DNA from: Thiodiazotropha sp040506275
Lineage (GTDB): Bacteria; Pseudomonadota; Gammaproteobacteria; Chromatiales; Chromatiaceae
Reading direction: 5' to 3'
Assembly (NCBI GenBank): GCA_040506275.1
Contig: JBEVXD010000007.1
Location: 1 to 64,000, forward strand
Length of the DNA stretch: 64,000 nt
Below are positions 45,699 to 53,498 of this stretch, piece by piece. The notes beneath the pieces are model-generated. The model saw only the letters and a list, made by a program, of their open reading frames with translations, was not told the origin of the DNA and did no database searches. The position numbers were made by a program, and so were the translations under genes. Positions within the stretch are counted from its first letter, which is position 1. Each line of letters opens with the position of its first letter.

Positions 45699-46592
45699 AT
45701 TTCTATCTCTCATTCCGTTAATGTTGTTATTTGGTGTATCCGTAACTGAAATGGATCACCAATCCCTTCGCTTAAAGGAGGTCAATAAAGAGTGCAGTAA
45801 TTCAAGAATTGAACACTAGAAGTTCTTTAATGATGCCAGCCAAGCGGGATAGATACTGTCGTTAACATAGATATGCATCTGTGAAATCACTCACACAACC
45901 ATTGGGAGAATATTCCCAGTCATCTATAAGTCCGAACAACATCACATAATTAATCGGTTTTGTTAATTAGTTTGCAATGTGGGATTTATCATCTATTTAT
46001 AATGAATTTCTGTCGACAAGGTCTTATCTAATGAATTCGCCTATTGATTACGTACAGTACTTTAATAAGTATGAAAGATTATTTTTTCTAGATACAACCA
46101 GCTAGACATGTTTTATTATTTTTAAGATAAATTTAATTAACCACAATCTTATCTACATTTAGAATGCTATTAGTGATTAAGTTATCCACATTTTATTAAT
46201 ATATGTTGAAAATTAACGATGTTTAATAATTAACCTGTTACTCATTTATTAATTATTTGCGGTAGATGATGATAATGTGACTGGATAAAAGAGTAGATCA
46301 TTTACAAATTTGTAAATATGAAGACTACTACCTATTGATTAACAATTGTTGACATGTTCAGGATCTACAGTCAATTACAAATATTTAATTATTTGTATTG
46401 ATTTTTAGTATATTTTTTAACTTAATATATTTAGGATCAGTAATGTTAGTCATTTCAAACACCATACATACAATCATTAGACGATGGTTTTGACCATAAT
46501 TACGTTTGTTATTTAATTATTTGAATTTTTAAATGTATATTATTAGACGTATATAGGCACAAATGAGAGAGATATTAATTATTTTATGTAAG
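45699..46592. other. A/T-rich 0.9-kb regulatory/noncoding gap
   Basis: This is among the most A/T-rich DNA of the window. It contains a perfect 16-bp palindrome TTTACAAATTTGTAAA at 46301-46316 and a looser ATTACAAAT/ATTTGTAT pair near 46374-46397. I find no gene or sigma-54 site. It presumably holds the promoter of the MopE-repeat gene. Confidence 0.5.
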
Positions 46593-47942
46593 CTATTCTT
46601 CCAGACCATAACGTTTAATCATTCGATATACGCTACGTTCGCTGATACCCATAACATCAGCGACCAAAGCACGTCGACCAGAGTATTTTTTAAGCTGGTT
46701 TTCGAGATAGTAGGCTTCCAATTCTTCCAATGTTGGGTCATGATCAAAATTAAGACTTACTACAGATCCATCTCCTCCTATCGTGTTACTGAAAGTGAAA
46801 TGCTCAGGCCGTATTGTTGGCCTGTCACCTGAAAGGATAATCGATCTTTCAACTATATTTTTAAGTTCGCGTATATTTCCAGGCCAATTATATGAGACAA
46901 GAGAACGTATGGCTGAACTTGACATGCTTTTATTCACACGAGTTGAAAAGTTATGGTTTTTCAAAAAATATTGCGCTAAATCTGGTATATCATCTCTACG
47001 CTCTCGTAATGATGGTACAGTTATATTGAATGCATTCAGCCTAAAAAAAAGATCTGATCGGAACGTGCCATCATTTGACATAGCTTCAAGGTTGCGATTT
47101 GTTGCTGCTACGATACGTACGTTTGAATTTAGATCTTTTGTCCCACCCAGTCGTCTATATTGGCCTGTTTCAAGTATTCTTAGAAGCTTTGCCTGGGCAC
47201 TGCTATTAATTTCACCAATTTCGTCAAGAAAAAGCGTTCCTCCGTCAGCACCTTCTATCAAACCTTTTTTCTGCTTATCTGCACCGGTAAACGCCCCTTT
47301 TTCATGCCCAAATAGTTCAGATTCAAACAAGTTCTCTTGTAGAGTGCAACAATCAACAGCAACGAAATTGTGCTTTAGCCTATTGCTATGTTCATGAACA
47401 GCCCGGGCCACTAACTCTTTACCAGAACCACTCTCTCCTAGTATCAGCACTGTTATATCGTTTGGAGCAACCGCTTCGATCAGTTGTTTTACTTTATTCA
47501 ATGGTTCACTTGAACCAACAAGGGAATATTTTTTTGCATTTCTTTTTTGGAGCTGACGTTTACAAAAGTGGTGCTCTTTTTTCAAAGCAGCATTATCCAT
47601 TACTCGCTGAACTGTAAGAGAGAGAGTATCGAGGCTGACAGGTTTTAACAGATAATCGGAGGCCCCTGCTTTGATCGCAGTAACAGCATCACGTACTGAA
47701 CCAAATGCCGTTAATACTATAACTGGATAGCTTTCAGAGAGATTTCCAATAAAATCAAGACTGTTAGCATCTGGCAGTCTTGCGTCGGTCAGTATCAACG
47801 ATGGTTCATTAACTTCAAGATAACTCTCTACTTGATCCCAGCGAGCAACTCCTACTGCATTATATTTTAAACTATTTAAATGTTTAATAACTAGTTGCCT
47901 TAAAAGATCATCATCCTCGATAACCAGTACTTTTGAGAGCAT
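46593..47942 (-). CDS. NtrC-family sigma-54-dependent response regulator
   Basis: The 449-residue protein has a receiver domain (residues 1-115, acidic pair EDD at 9-11, phospho-acceptor D53 in LTDARLPD, Lys in LLKPVS), an AAA+ activator domain (about 140-375) with Walker A GESGSGKE, the sigma-54 contact loop GAFTGA, GGTLFLDEIGE, and a C-terminal Fis-type helix-turn-helix (GRRALVADVMGISERSVYRMIKRYG). It can therefore open sigma-54 promoters. The ATG is preferred over a GTG two codons earlier because AAGGAG precedes it. It is coupled to the kinase gene; their reading frames nearly touch (2 bp). Likely targets are the three sigma-54 promoters at 49930, 51132 and 60782. Confidence 0.95.
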   Translation of the reverse strand: MLSKVLVIEDDDLLRQLVIKHLNSLKYNAVGVARWDQVESYLEVNEPSLILTDARLPDANSLDFIGNLSESYPVIVLTAFGSVRDAVTAIKAGASDYLLKPVSLDTLSLTVQRVMDNAALKKEHHFCKRQLQKRNAKKYSLVGSSEPLNKVKQLIEAVAPNDITVLILGESGSGKELVARAVHEHSNRLKHNFVAVDCCTLQENLFESELFGHEKGAFTGADKQKKGLIEGADGGTLFLDEIGEINSSAQAKLLRILETGQYRRLGGTKDLNSNVRIVAATNRNLEAMSNDGTFRSDLFFRLNAFNITVPSLRERRDDIPDLAQYFLKNHNFSTRVNKSMSSSAIRSLVSYNWPGNIRELKNIVERSIILSGDRPTIRPEHFTFSNTIGGDGSVVSLNFDHDPTLEELEAYYLENQLKKYSGRRALVADVMGISERSVYRMIKRYGLEE

Positions 47943-47944
47943 AT

Positions 47945-49795
47945 TCACTCCTTCAATTTCATGCTGGCATCTGGAAAATCAATCGAAAATAGACTTCCAC
48001 TGGAAGGCTTACTCTCTACGTTAATATTCCCCCCATATTTTTCAATAATCGCAAGACTTATTGATAGTCCTAGTCCTGTGCCCTTTGCACCATCTGCGCG
48101 TCGACTAAAAAATGGATCAAAAATATATGGTATATCCTTTTCGAAAATACCGGCTCCCGTATCAAAAAAGTTGATAAAGATACGCCCACCTTTTATTCCT
48201 GTCTCTACTGTTAATTCCCCTCCCTCAGGCATCGCGTGGAAGGCATTCTGTACAAGATTTAATGCCACCATACGAAGTTCACTGTCAGATGCCAGTACAC
48301 GTAATATTTCCGTATGAAATTCCTCGATTATTTCGATCGAATACATTTCTGCCTGCCATCTTAGGAGACTCAATGTTTCTTGCACAGCTACGTTTACATC
48401 CACAAGTTCAAGGTTTTTTTCAGGTGGTGACCCAAGCTTTAAAAGTTTACCTGTTATCTCAATGCAAGAATCTATTTCATGATCTACCAGCTCTAAGTAT
48501 TCCATAAGTGAGTTTGGACAGTCACTATTTTCATTGATAGCTTTCTCTGTTGCATCTAGTGCTAGCTTGACTGATGCAAGCGGATTATGTATCTCATGTG
48601 CGACACCAGTTGCCAATCTTCCGAGCTCAGAAAGTTTCTGCTCCTGAGAGTATTTGACTTCATTTGCAAGATCCCTGATTGATTCAACCACTAGAGTCTT
48701 TTCAACACCATTTATCATTGCTTTCATTGGTGCTGCATATATTTCTACAAAATATGTTGTGTTATCTGCACGTCGATGTTCATGTACAACTTTTATAGAC
48801 TGTGACTGTTTAATAACTTCATGAACAGGACATGTCACAAGCGTAGGAGGGCAAGGTCTTTCTCTTTTATGTGAATTCAAGTAACAGGCATTTCCAACAT
48901 CTGAGTCGTCTGTCAGGTTATGCTGTATTCTGTACGCTTTGTTCGTCAACAATACTGTAAAGTGTTCATCAATTATTCTCACGCCATCCGGTATAGCGTC
49001 AACCAGTGATTGCAGGAAATTCTTCTGCACTTCCAGCTCTTGTAACTTATCCTCAAGATTCTCAGCCATATAATTAAAGGTATTCCCAAGCCTTGAGATT
49101 TCATCAGTTCCAACCATTGTAACTCTGGAATCTAATCTGCCTTTAGTCATACCTTCGCTGGCCGTAGCCAGATAAGTTATAGGTTTAATTATGCTGTGCC
49201 GTATAAACCACCATCCGCCGATTAAATTTAGAATCACGATTACAGCACCAGCACTCATCAATAGTAAAGTTGTACTTTTAACCTTACTTCGTATCGATGC
49301 CGCATTATAATCCACGTACAGGATGCCATTTATAGGATTATCAGTAACCGCGCCATGGCACTCGATACACGGTGTTTTATTATGAACTGGATTAATACTA
49401 CGTAACACTTGTTGTCCAAGCGTATTCTCAGTAAACCTAGTTGAGATGGATTTCTCTTTATAAGGCTCAGAGATATATTTTCCAAATTCTGAGGATGTGC
49501 TACTGAATCGGATTTCACCAGATGGATTGGTGATAAAAACATTTACAATATCTTGTTGCTGACCCAACTTATTTACCATCTCACTTAAACCAGGCAAATC
49601 TCTCTTAAGCATTGCATTTTCCAATGATGCCTGGAGTAAAATATTAACCTGCATTGCGGTTCGCGCTCGTTCCTGACTCAATTCAGATTGATATAGCGGT
49701 ATATAGAGAAGCAGAAAGACCATAGAGCTAATTGCAAGCCCAGAGGTTGTACCCAGGAGAAATTTTCTATTTAAGCTGTTGGATATCCAATCCAT
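47945..49795 (-). CDS. Membrane histidine kinase with periplasmic c-type haem motif
   Basis: The 616-residue kinase has a transmembrane helix at about 12-34, a periplasmic sensor of about 140 residues containing CIECH (C143, C146, H147), a typical covalent haem site of the Tll0287/DUF3365-like type, and a second helix at about 176-198. HAMP (199-250) is followed by a PAS domain (262-375) with a CY-x4-H-x5-C-x6-CPV cysteine cluster, the HisKA motif GVAHEIHNPLASV (H400), and the HATPase region with NLVQNAFHAMPEGG and GTGLGLSIS. Redox, gas or haem-ligand sensing is inferred. It pairs with the NtrC-type regulator 2 bp downstream. Confidence 0.93.
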   Translation of the reverse strand: MDWISNSLNRKFLLGTTSGLAISSMVFLLLYIPLYQSELSQERARTAMQVNILLQASLENAMLKRDLPGLSEMVNKLGQQQDIVNVFITNPSGEIRFSSTSSEFGKYISEPYKEKSISTRFTENTLGQQVLRSINPVHNKTPCIECHGAVTDNPINGILYVDYNAASIRSKVKSTTLLLMSAGAVIVILNLIGGWWFIRHSIIKPITYLATASEGMTKGRLDSRVTMVGTDEISRLGNTFNYMAENLEDKLQELEVQKNFLQSLVDAIPDGVRIIDEHFTVLLTNKAYRIQHNLTDDSDVGNACYLNSHKRERPCPPTLVTCPVHEVIKQSQSIKVVHEHRRADNTTYFVEIYAAPMKAMINGVEKTLVVESIRDLANEVKYSQEQKLSELGRLATGVAHEIHNPLASVKLALDATEKAINENSDCPNSLMEYLELVDHEIDSCIEITGKLLKLGSPPEKNLELVDVNVAVQETLSLLRWQAEMYSIEIIEEFHTEILRVLASDSELRMVALNLVQNAFHAMPEGGELTVETGIKGGRIFINFFDTGAGIFEKDIPYIFDPFFSRRADGAKGTGLGLSISLAIIEKYGGNINVESKPSSGSLFSIDFPDASMKLKE

Positions 49796-49859
49796 TATCT
49801 AGTCTGCTCATTTTTAGAGTGAGTTTGATTTATTGTAAACCTAGGAAAAAATCATTTTT

Positions 49860-49895
49860 CTGACAATTTGTCAGGCGTAAGATGATAGTTTGTCA
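49860..49895. promoter_or_regulatory. Tandem TGACA-N3-TGTCA sites, candidate activator-binding sites
   Basis: CTGACAATTTGTCAG (49860-49874) is a perfect palindrome, and a related TGATA-GTT-TGTCA follows at 49883-49895, centred 22 bp away, i.e. on the same helix face. They lie 35-70 bp upstream of the sigma-54 -24 element at 49930, the expected place for enhancer sites of an NtrC-type regulator. Confidence 0.7.
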
Positions 49896-49929
49896 TGATT
49901 CCACTATGCAAGCCTTATCAGGCAAGGCT

Positions 49930-49945
49930 TGGCGCAACTATTGCT
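49930..49945 (+). promoter_or_regulatory. Sigma-54 promoter for the gene at 49998
   Basis: TGGCGC, five bases, TTGCT gives the exact GG-N10-GC geometry. It is about 50 bp before the start of the exported repeat protein gene and points away from the divergent kinase gene. Confidence 0.8.
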
Positions 49946-49997
49946 ATCAGATCTTGTTAGATGTGTCTGTAATACAGCTTAGGAGGAGATTCTGATC

Positions 49998-50750
49998 GTG
50001 ATTAGTAAAAATAAGATTAAAATCAGTCGTTATATCAGCACCTGCGGGATATTTTTCACTATAATAACAGGAACTTGCATCGCAGACTCCAATACTCAAC
50101 TTTCTGATAGCCTACAAAAGTCGCTCCAATCACAGGGCTGGCACGAACAGAGGACAACTGATGGAAGTGTTATCTACCGTCAACCAGGCAGTACTTCAAC
50201 CAGAGATAACATACAGTCCCCCCCTTCAAACCTTCAAAAGAATCAACTGGGAGATGCTTTAAAGTATAGAGGCTGGGACGCAAACTGGGATTCTGATGGG
50301 AGCCTTATTTTAAAACCCCAGGTAGATATCGGCGATACAAAACTAACCGAAGACAAATCAACAACTCAACCACAGAATGATCTGATCCCGAACCTGCCAG
50401 GGTTTGAATATTGGCGCATCGAAAAAGATCCTGATGGATCACTTCGCTTTCACCCAATAGAAAAAGCACCAAACAGTTTTTCTAATACTCAACAAGACCC
50501 ATCAGTTAGCTGCGAATGGGCCAAACTTTCACTTGATAATGTTTCACTTCCTATAGATCAATGGACTGAAGTGAACCAGTTATCTAAGGCTTGGTTAAAT
50601 GCGTCAGGAATCCAAGGAGTTCAAGTAGGCAAGGTACGTAAAGTTTTACGGATTTATCTCGTAAGTCTGGTTGAGAAAACAGCACCATATAGACTAGTAC
50701 ACCAACTAGCTGTCAGAGCTTCCGATGGTGGTATTGTGTTATTGGAATGA
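49998..50750 (+). CDS. Exported protein with three W-x-DGS repeats
   Basis: The 250-residue product has a basic N-terminus and signal peptide (STCGIFFTIITGTCIA). The mature part carries three imperfect repeats of about 25 residues each: LQKSLQSQGWHEQRTTDGSV, LGDALKYRGWDANWDSDGSL, and a third with FEYWRIEKDPDGSLRF. The C-terminal 80 residues are a separate domain (WTEVNQLSKAWLNASGI, then VGKVRKVLRIYLVSLV). I recognise no family. Start is GTG with GGAGGAGA 8 bp upstream. It has its own sigma-54 promoter and a terminator at 50775, so it is a single-gene unit of the regulon facing the kinase; a periplasmic sensing or accessory role is possible. Confidence 0.72.
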   Translation: MISKNKIKISRYISTCGIFFTIITGTCIADSNTQLSDSLQKSLQSQGWHEQRTTDGSVIYRQPGSTSTRDNIQSPPSNLQKNQLGDALKYRGWDANWDSDGSLILKPQVDIGDTKLTEDKSTTQPQNDLIPNLPGFEYWRIEKDPDGSLRFHPIEKAPNSFSNTQQDPSVSCEWAKLSLDNVSLPIDQWTEVNQLSKAWLNASGIQGVQVGKVRKVLRIYLVSLVEKTAPYRLVHQLAVRASDGGIVLLE

Positions 50751-50774
50751 CTTAGCAATTTTCATAATTATACC

Positions 50775-50797
50775 AGAGGCCATTTTTGGCCTCTTTG
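50775..50797 (+). terminator. Terminator after the repeat-protein gene
   Basis: AGAGGCCA, loop TTTT, TGGCCTCT followed by TTGTT forms an 8-bp hairpin 24 bp after the stop at 50750. Confidence 0.8.
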
Positions 50798-50871
50798 TTC
50801 ATATTTTCATCAAAAATATTCATCAATATTCACCATTTTCTTAAATATAAATTATCGCAAAATATACATCA

Positions 50872-50884
50872 TGACTTTTTGTCA
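50872..50884. promoter_or_regulatory. TGACT-N3-TGTCA site upstream of the second sigma-54 promoter
   Basis: TGACTTTTTGTCA matches the TGACA-N3-TGTCA palindrome with one change. It is about 280 bp upstream of the transcription start expected from the 51132 promoter, a distance compatible with enhancer action by looping but longer than for the other two units. Confidence 0.5.
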
Positions 50885-51131
50885 CATCACCTCAATCAGA
50901 TTTATCATACATATCAATATTCAGCTCTATATCTTGTAAGCGAATATATTTACTACTAATTTTTCATTTTCCGTTTTTTTAATCTCAGCAGTATGGTGTC
51001 CTCTACTTCACTGCAACTCACTCCTGACCTGACAGATAGGCAGATTTTTAAGCATATTGGTAACTACACCATCCAACCTCCTCGATAAATAAATCAATAA
51101 AAACAACACGTAACTCTTACAAATAGAGGTT

Positions 51132-51147
51132 TGGCATAGTGGTTGCA
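51132..51147 (+). promoter_or_regulatory. Sigma-54 promoter of the main operon
   Basis: TGGCAT, AGTGG, TTGCA is a full consensus -24/-12 element, 57 bp before the first gene (51205). The start of transcription should be near 51159. Confidence 0.85.
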
Positions 51148-51204
51148 CTATAAGCAATGCCTGCATGTCAGCACCATAAATACTGATTGAGGAGAGCTAA
51201 GATA

Positions 51205-51489
51205 ATGCGAACCTATTTGTATGTCATATCTGGCACATTTTTGCTTATGACAAAAACTGCGGTTGGTGATTATCCAGTAGCCGGTATTGAACCTTTTCAG
51301 AGACCGACTGATGCACCGAAAATTGAGTGGGTACATCACAGCAAGGCTTGGTATCAAGTCGCCCTTACAGGTATCAATCAACCTTATTCTCCTAGTCTCA
51401 ACTTCCTTGATAACCAGGGGAATTGGTACACACCATTTAATCACCCTGGGGCAACAGGTCGATACGATCTTAGGAAATGGCATCAGTAA
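51205..51489 (+). CDS. Small exported protein of unknown function
   Basis: The 94-residue protein begins MRTYLYVISGTFLLM with a signal peptide (likely cut after AVG before DYPV). The mature chain of about 70 residues is rich in Trp, Tyr, Pro and His (PTDAPKIEWVHHSKAWYQ, then SLNFLDNQGNWYTPFNHPG). I do not recognise the family. GAGGAG precedes the ATG. It is the first gene after the sigma-54 promoter and 111 bp upstream of the tripeptide-repeat protein, so it is presumably made in large amounts along with it. An exported partner or chaperone role is conjecture. Confidence 0.7.
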   Translation: MRTYLYVISGTFLLMTKTAVGDYPVAGIEPFQRPTDAPKIEWVHHSKAWYQVALTGINQPYSPSLNFLDNQGNWYTPFNHPGATGRYDLRKWHQ

Positions 51490-51600
51490 TTAATTGTAAG
51501 AAATGCAAGCATCTTTTATCTGCTGTACGAGAGTAGAAAAGCCGTAAATATAGCCGCATTTTGTAGCTATATGAATAAATCCAAATTGGAGGATAACAAC

Positions 51601-52557
51601 ATGAAATCACTTCGAATGCCTAGCTTGAGAGGAATTATTAAAGCCTTAGGTCTTGCAACCGCACTTTCAGTTGCACCTTTGGCTTCAGCTGGTATGTATG
51701 GCATGTCTGGCATGGATGGCATGTCTGGAATGGGCGGCATGAGCGGTATGTCTGGCATGGGCGGCATGAGTGGTATGTCTGGCATGGGCGGTATGAGCGG
51801 TATGTCTGGCATGGGCGGTATGTCCGGTATGGGTGGCATGAGTGGTATGTCCGGCATGGGTGGCATGAGTGGTATGTCCGGCTATTTCAAGATCACTCCT
51901 CAAGGCCAAATCTTTTTCTATCCAGCTAGCGGTATGTCCGGCATGAGCGGTATGTCTGGCATGGGCGGCATGAGCGGCATGTCTGGCATGGGCGGCATGA
52001 GCGGTATGTCTGGCATGGGCGGTATGAGCGGTATGTCTGGCATGGGCGGCATGAGCGGTATGTCTGGCATGGGCGGTATGTCCGGTATGGGCGGTATGTC
52101 TGGCATGGGCGGCATGAGTGGTATGTCCGGCATGGGCGGCAATTGGGTATGGATACCTAGTGGAATGAGTGGTATGTCCGGTATGGGCGGAATGTCCGGC
52201 ATGGGCGGAATGTCCGGTATGGGCGGAATGTCCGGTATGGGCGGAATGTCCGGTATGGGCGGAATGTCCGGCATGGGCGGAATGTCCGGCATGGGCGGAA
52301 TGTCCGGTATGGGCGGAATGTCCGGCATGGGCGGAATGAGCGGTATGTCCGGTTATTTTAATATTACTCCCCAAGGACAAATCTTCTTCTACCCAGCTAG
52401 TGGCATGGGCGGCATGAGTGGTATGTCCGGTATGGGTGGCATGAGTGGTATGTCCGGTATGGGCGGCATGAGTGGTATGTCCGGTATGGGTGGAATGTCC
52501 GGTATGGGCGGAATGTCCGGCATGGGCGGTATGACAAGCAATAATAGCTGGCGTTAA
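51601..52557 (+). CDS. Exported Met/Gly/Ser tripeptide-repeat protein
   Basis: The 318-residue product has a signal peptide (KALGLATALSVAPLASA, cut before GMYG at residue 31) and then consists almost wholly of GM(S/G) tripeptides, e.g. MSGMGGMSGMSG. The repeat is interrupted at residues about 95-111 and 251-267 by near-identical 17-residue inserts (YF(K/N)ITPQGQIFFYPASG) and at about 181-186 by NWVWIP. One third of the mature residues are Met. GGAGG lies 9 bp before the ATG. I know no named family; sulfur-globule coat, copper/metal binding by thioethers, or surface fibre are candidate roles, all inference. The operon neighbours are respiratory. The repeat makes long open frames on the opposite strand, which I treat as artefacts. 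Confidence 0.85.
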   Translation: MKSLRMPSLRGIIKALGLATALSVAPLASAGMYGMSGMDGMSGMGGMSGMSGMGGMSGMSGMGGMSGMSGMGGMSGMGGMSGMSGMGGMSGMSGYFKITPQGQIFFYPASGMSGMSGMSGMGGMSGMSGMGGMSGMSGMGGMSGMSGMGGMSGMSGMGGMSGMGGMSGMGGMSGMSGMGGNWVWIPSGMSGMSGMGGMSGMGGMSGMGGMSGMGGMSGMGGMSGMGGMSGMGGMSGMGGMSGMGGMSGMSGYFNITPQGQIFFYPASGMGGMSGMSGMGGMSGMSGMGGMSGMSGMGGMSGMGGMSGMGGMTSNNSWR

Positions 52558-52600
52558 TTTGTCAGACATATAAAGAGTTAACTCCACAGGGATGACACTA

Positions 52601-52621
52601 GGCGCATGGAAGCGCCTTTTT
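52601..52621 (+). terminator. Partial terminator after the repeat-protein gene
   Basis: GGCGC, loop ATGGAA, GCGCC, TTTTTCT forms a short hairpin with a T-run 43 bp after the stop. As no new promoter is evident before 52681, it may act as an attenuating terminator that gives high expression of the first two genes and lower read-through into the enzyme genes (inference). Confidence 0.75.
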
Positions 52622-52680
52622 CTGAATAGAACTCCAATAAAGGCATGTTTCTTTGAATCGCATCAGATGAGGGGGATGCA

Positions 52681-53475
52681 ATGAAGTGGGAGAATAAATT
52701 CCTTACGTATAGTCTGATATTGGTAGCTCTATTGTCAGGCTACTCTGTTCTGGCCAACGAAAACCAGACAGCAGATTATGAACGCTCAAGGTGGCATCCG
52801 ATTCACTTTAAGCCAGCGATTGATAATGCAACAAATGAACAATGTCTAAGCTGCCATCAGGAAGTGTTAGACCGGAAAGTGCTGACCATGTCACCTGCAG
52901 GTGTTAAATCATCCGCAACCTTAGCTTGGTATCAGACTATGACAACGTATGAGGGTGCACAAGAAACTTTTCATCGGCGTCACTTGGTCACACCACTAGC
53001 AAAAGAACTTATGGATTTGAAGTGTAATACCTGTCATCAGGGAAATGATCTACGTGAAGAGGCTTTGATACCGCCGGACCACTCAAAGGGTGATTTTACT
53101 TTACGTAAGTCTGTTAACCCGGAAATCTGTTTGATGTGTCATGGCGCTAATCCATACAAACTGATGGGACTCCCTAGTCCTTGGTTTGAATCCAGAGCAA
53201 ACTTTCAAGATAACTGCCTTCTTTGCCATGCATACATTCGAACTGTTCGCCATGAGGTTAATTTTTTAAAACCGGATGCAATCGAAAAAGCAGCTCAGAA
53301 AGATACTGATATCTGTTACGGCTGTCATGGGGGACGCCAATGGTATCGGATCCCATTTCCATTTCCTCGTCACGCATGGAAAGGTATGTCAAAGAAAACA
53401 CCAGAATGGGCTGAAAACCGACCAACCGAGTCAGATCCCAGGTTTAAGATAAAAACTAAACAGGCTGCTAACTAG
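52681..53475 (+). CDS. Periplasmic five-haem cytochrome c
   Basis: The 264-residue protein has a signal peptide (SLILVALLSGYSVLA, cut before NENQ) and five CxxCH motifs: C55LSC58H, C115NTC118H, C150LMC153H, C179LLC182H and C212YGC215H. There is no membrane anchor after the signal. I do not recognise it as NapC, NrfA or another named multihaem type. It precedes the molybdoenzyme by 23 bp and probably passes electrons between it and the quinone-linked part of the chain. Ribosome site is GAGGGGG before the ATG. Confidence 0.9.
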   Translation: MKWENKFLTYSLILVALLSGYSVLANENQTADYERSRWHPIHFKPAIDNATNEQCLSCHQEVLDRKVLTMSPAGVKSSATLAWYQTMTTYEGAQETFHRRHLVTPLAKELMDLKCNTCHQGNDLREEALIPPDHSKGDFTLRKSVNPEICLMCHGANPYKLMGLPSPWFESRANFQDNCLLCHAYIRTVRHEVNFLKPDAIEKAAQKDTDICYGCHGGRQWYRIPFPFPRHAWKGMSKKTPEWAENRPTESDPRFKIKTKQAAN

Positions 53476-53498
53476 CACTTGCTGACGGAGATATGTGG

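Noticed and set aside
44493..45700. Plus-strand open frame opposite the MopE-repeat gene
   Set aside because: It mirrors the repeated Asp codons of the real gene and has no ribosome site or recognisable protein.
46344..46358. TTGACATGTTCAG near 46347 as another activator site
   Set aside because: The halves do not match TGACA-N3-TGTCA spacing, and no sigma-54 promoter is near.
47961..48317. Plus-strand frames inside the kinase and regulator genes
   Set aside because: They are antisense shadows; both genes on the minus strand are fully explained by conserved domains.
51685..52587. Long open frames on the minus strand opposite the tripeptide-repeat gene (His/Thr/Ala- and Met/Pro/Ile-rich)
   Set aside because: They are open only because the repeat unit lacks stops in every frame; no ribosome site or signal supports them, and the plus-strand frame has a signal peptide and strong ribosome site.
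51685..52587. CRISPR-like array suggested by the regular short repeats
   Set aside because: The units are 9-18 bp, in frame and without unique spacers; this is a protein repeat.
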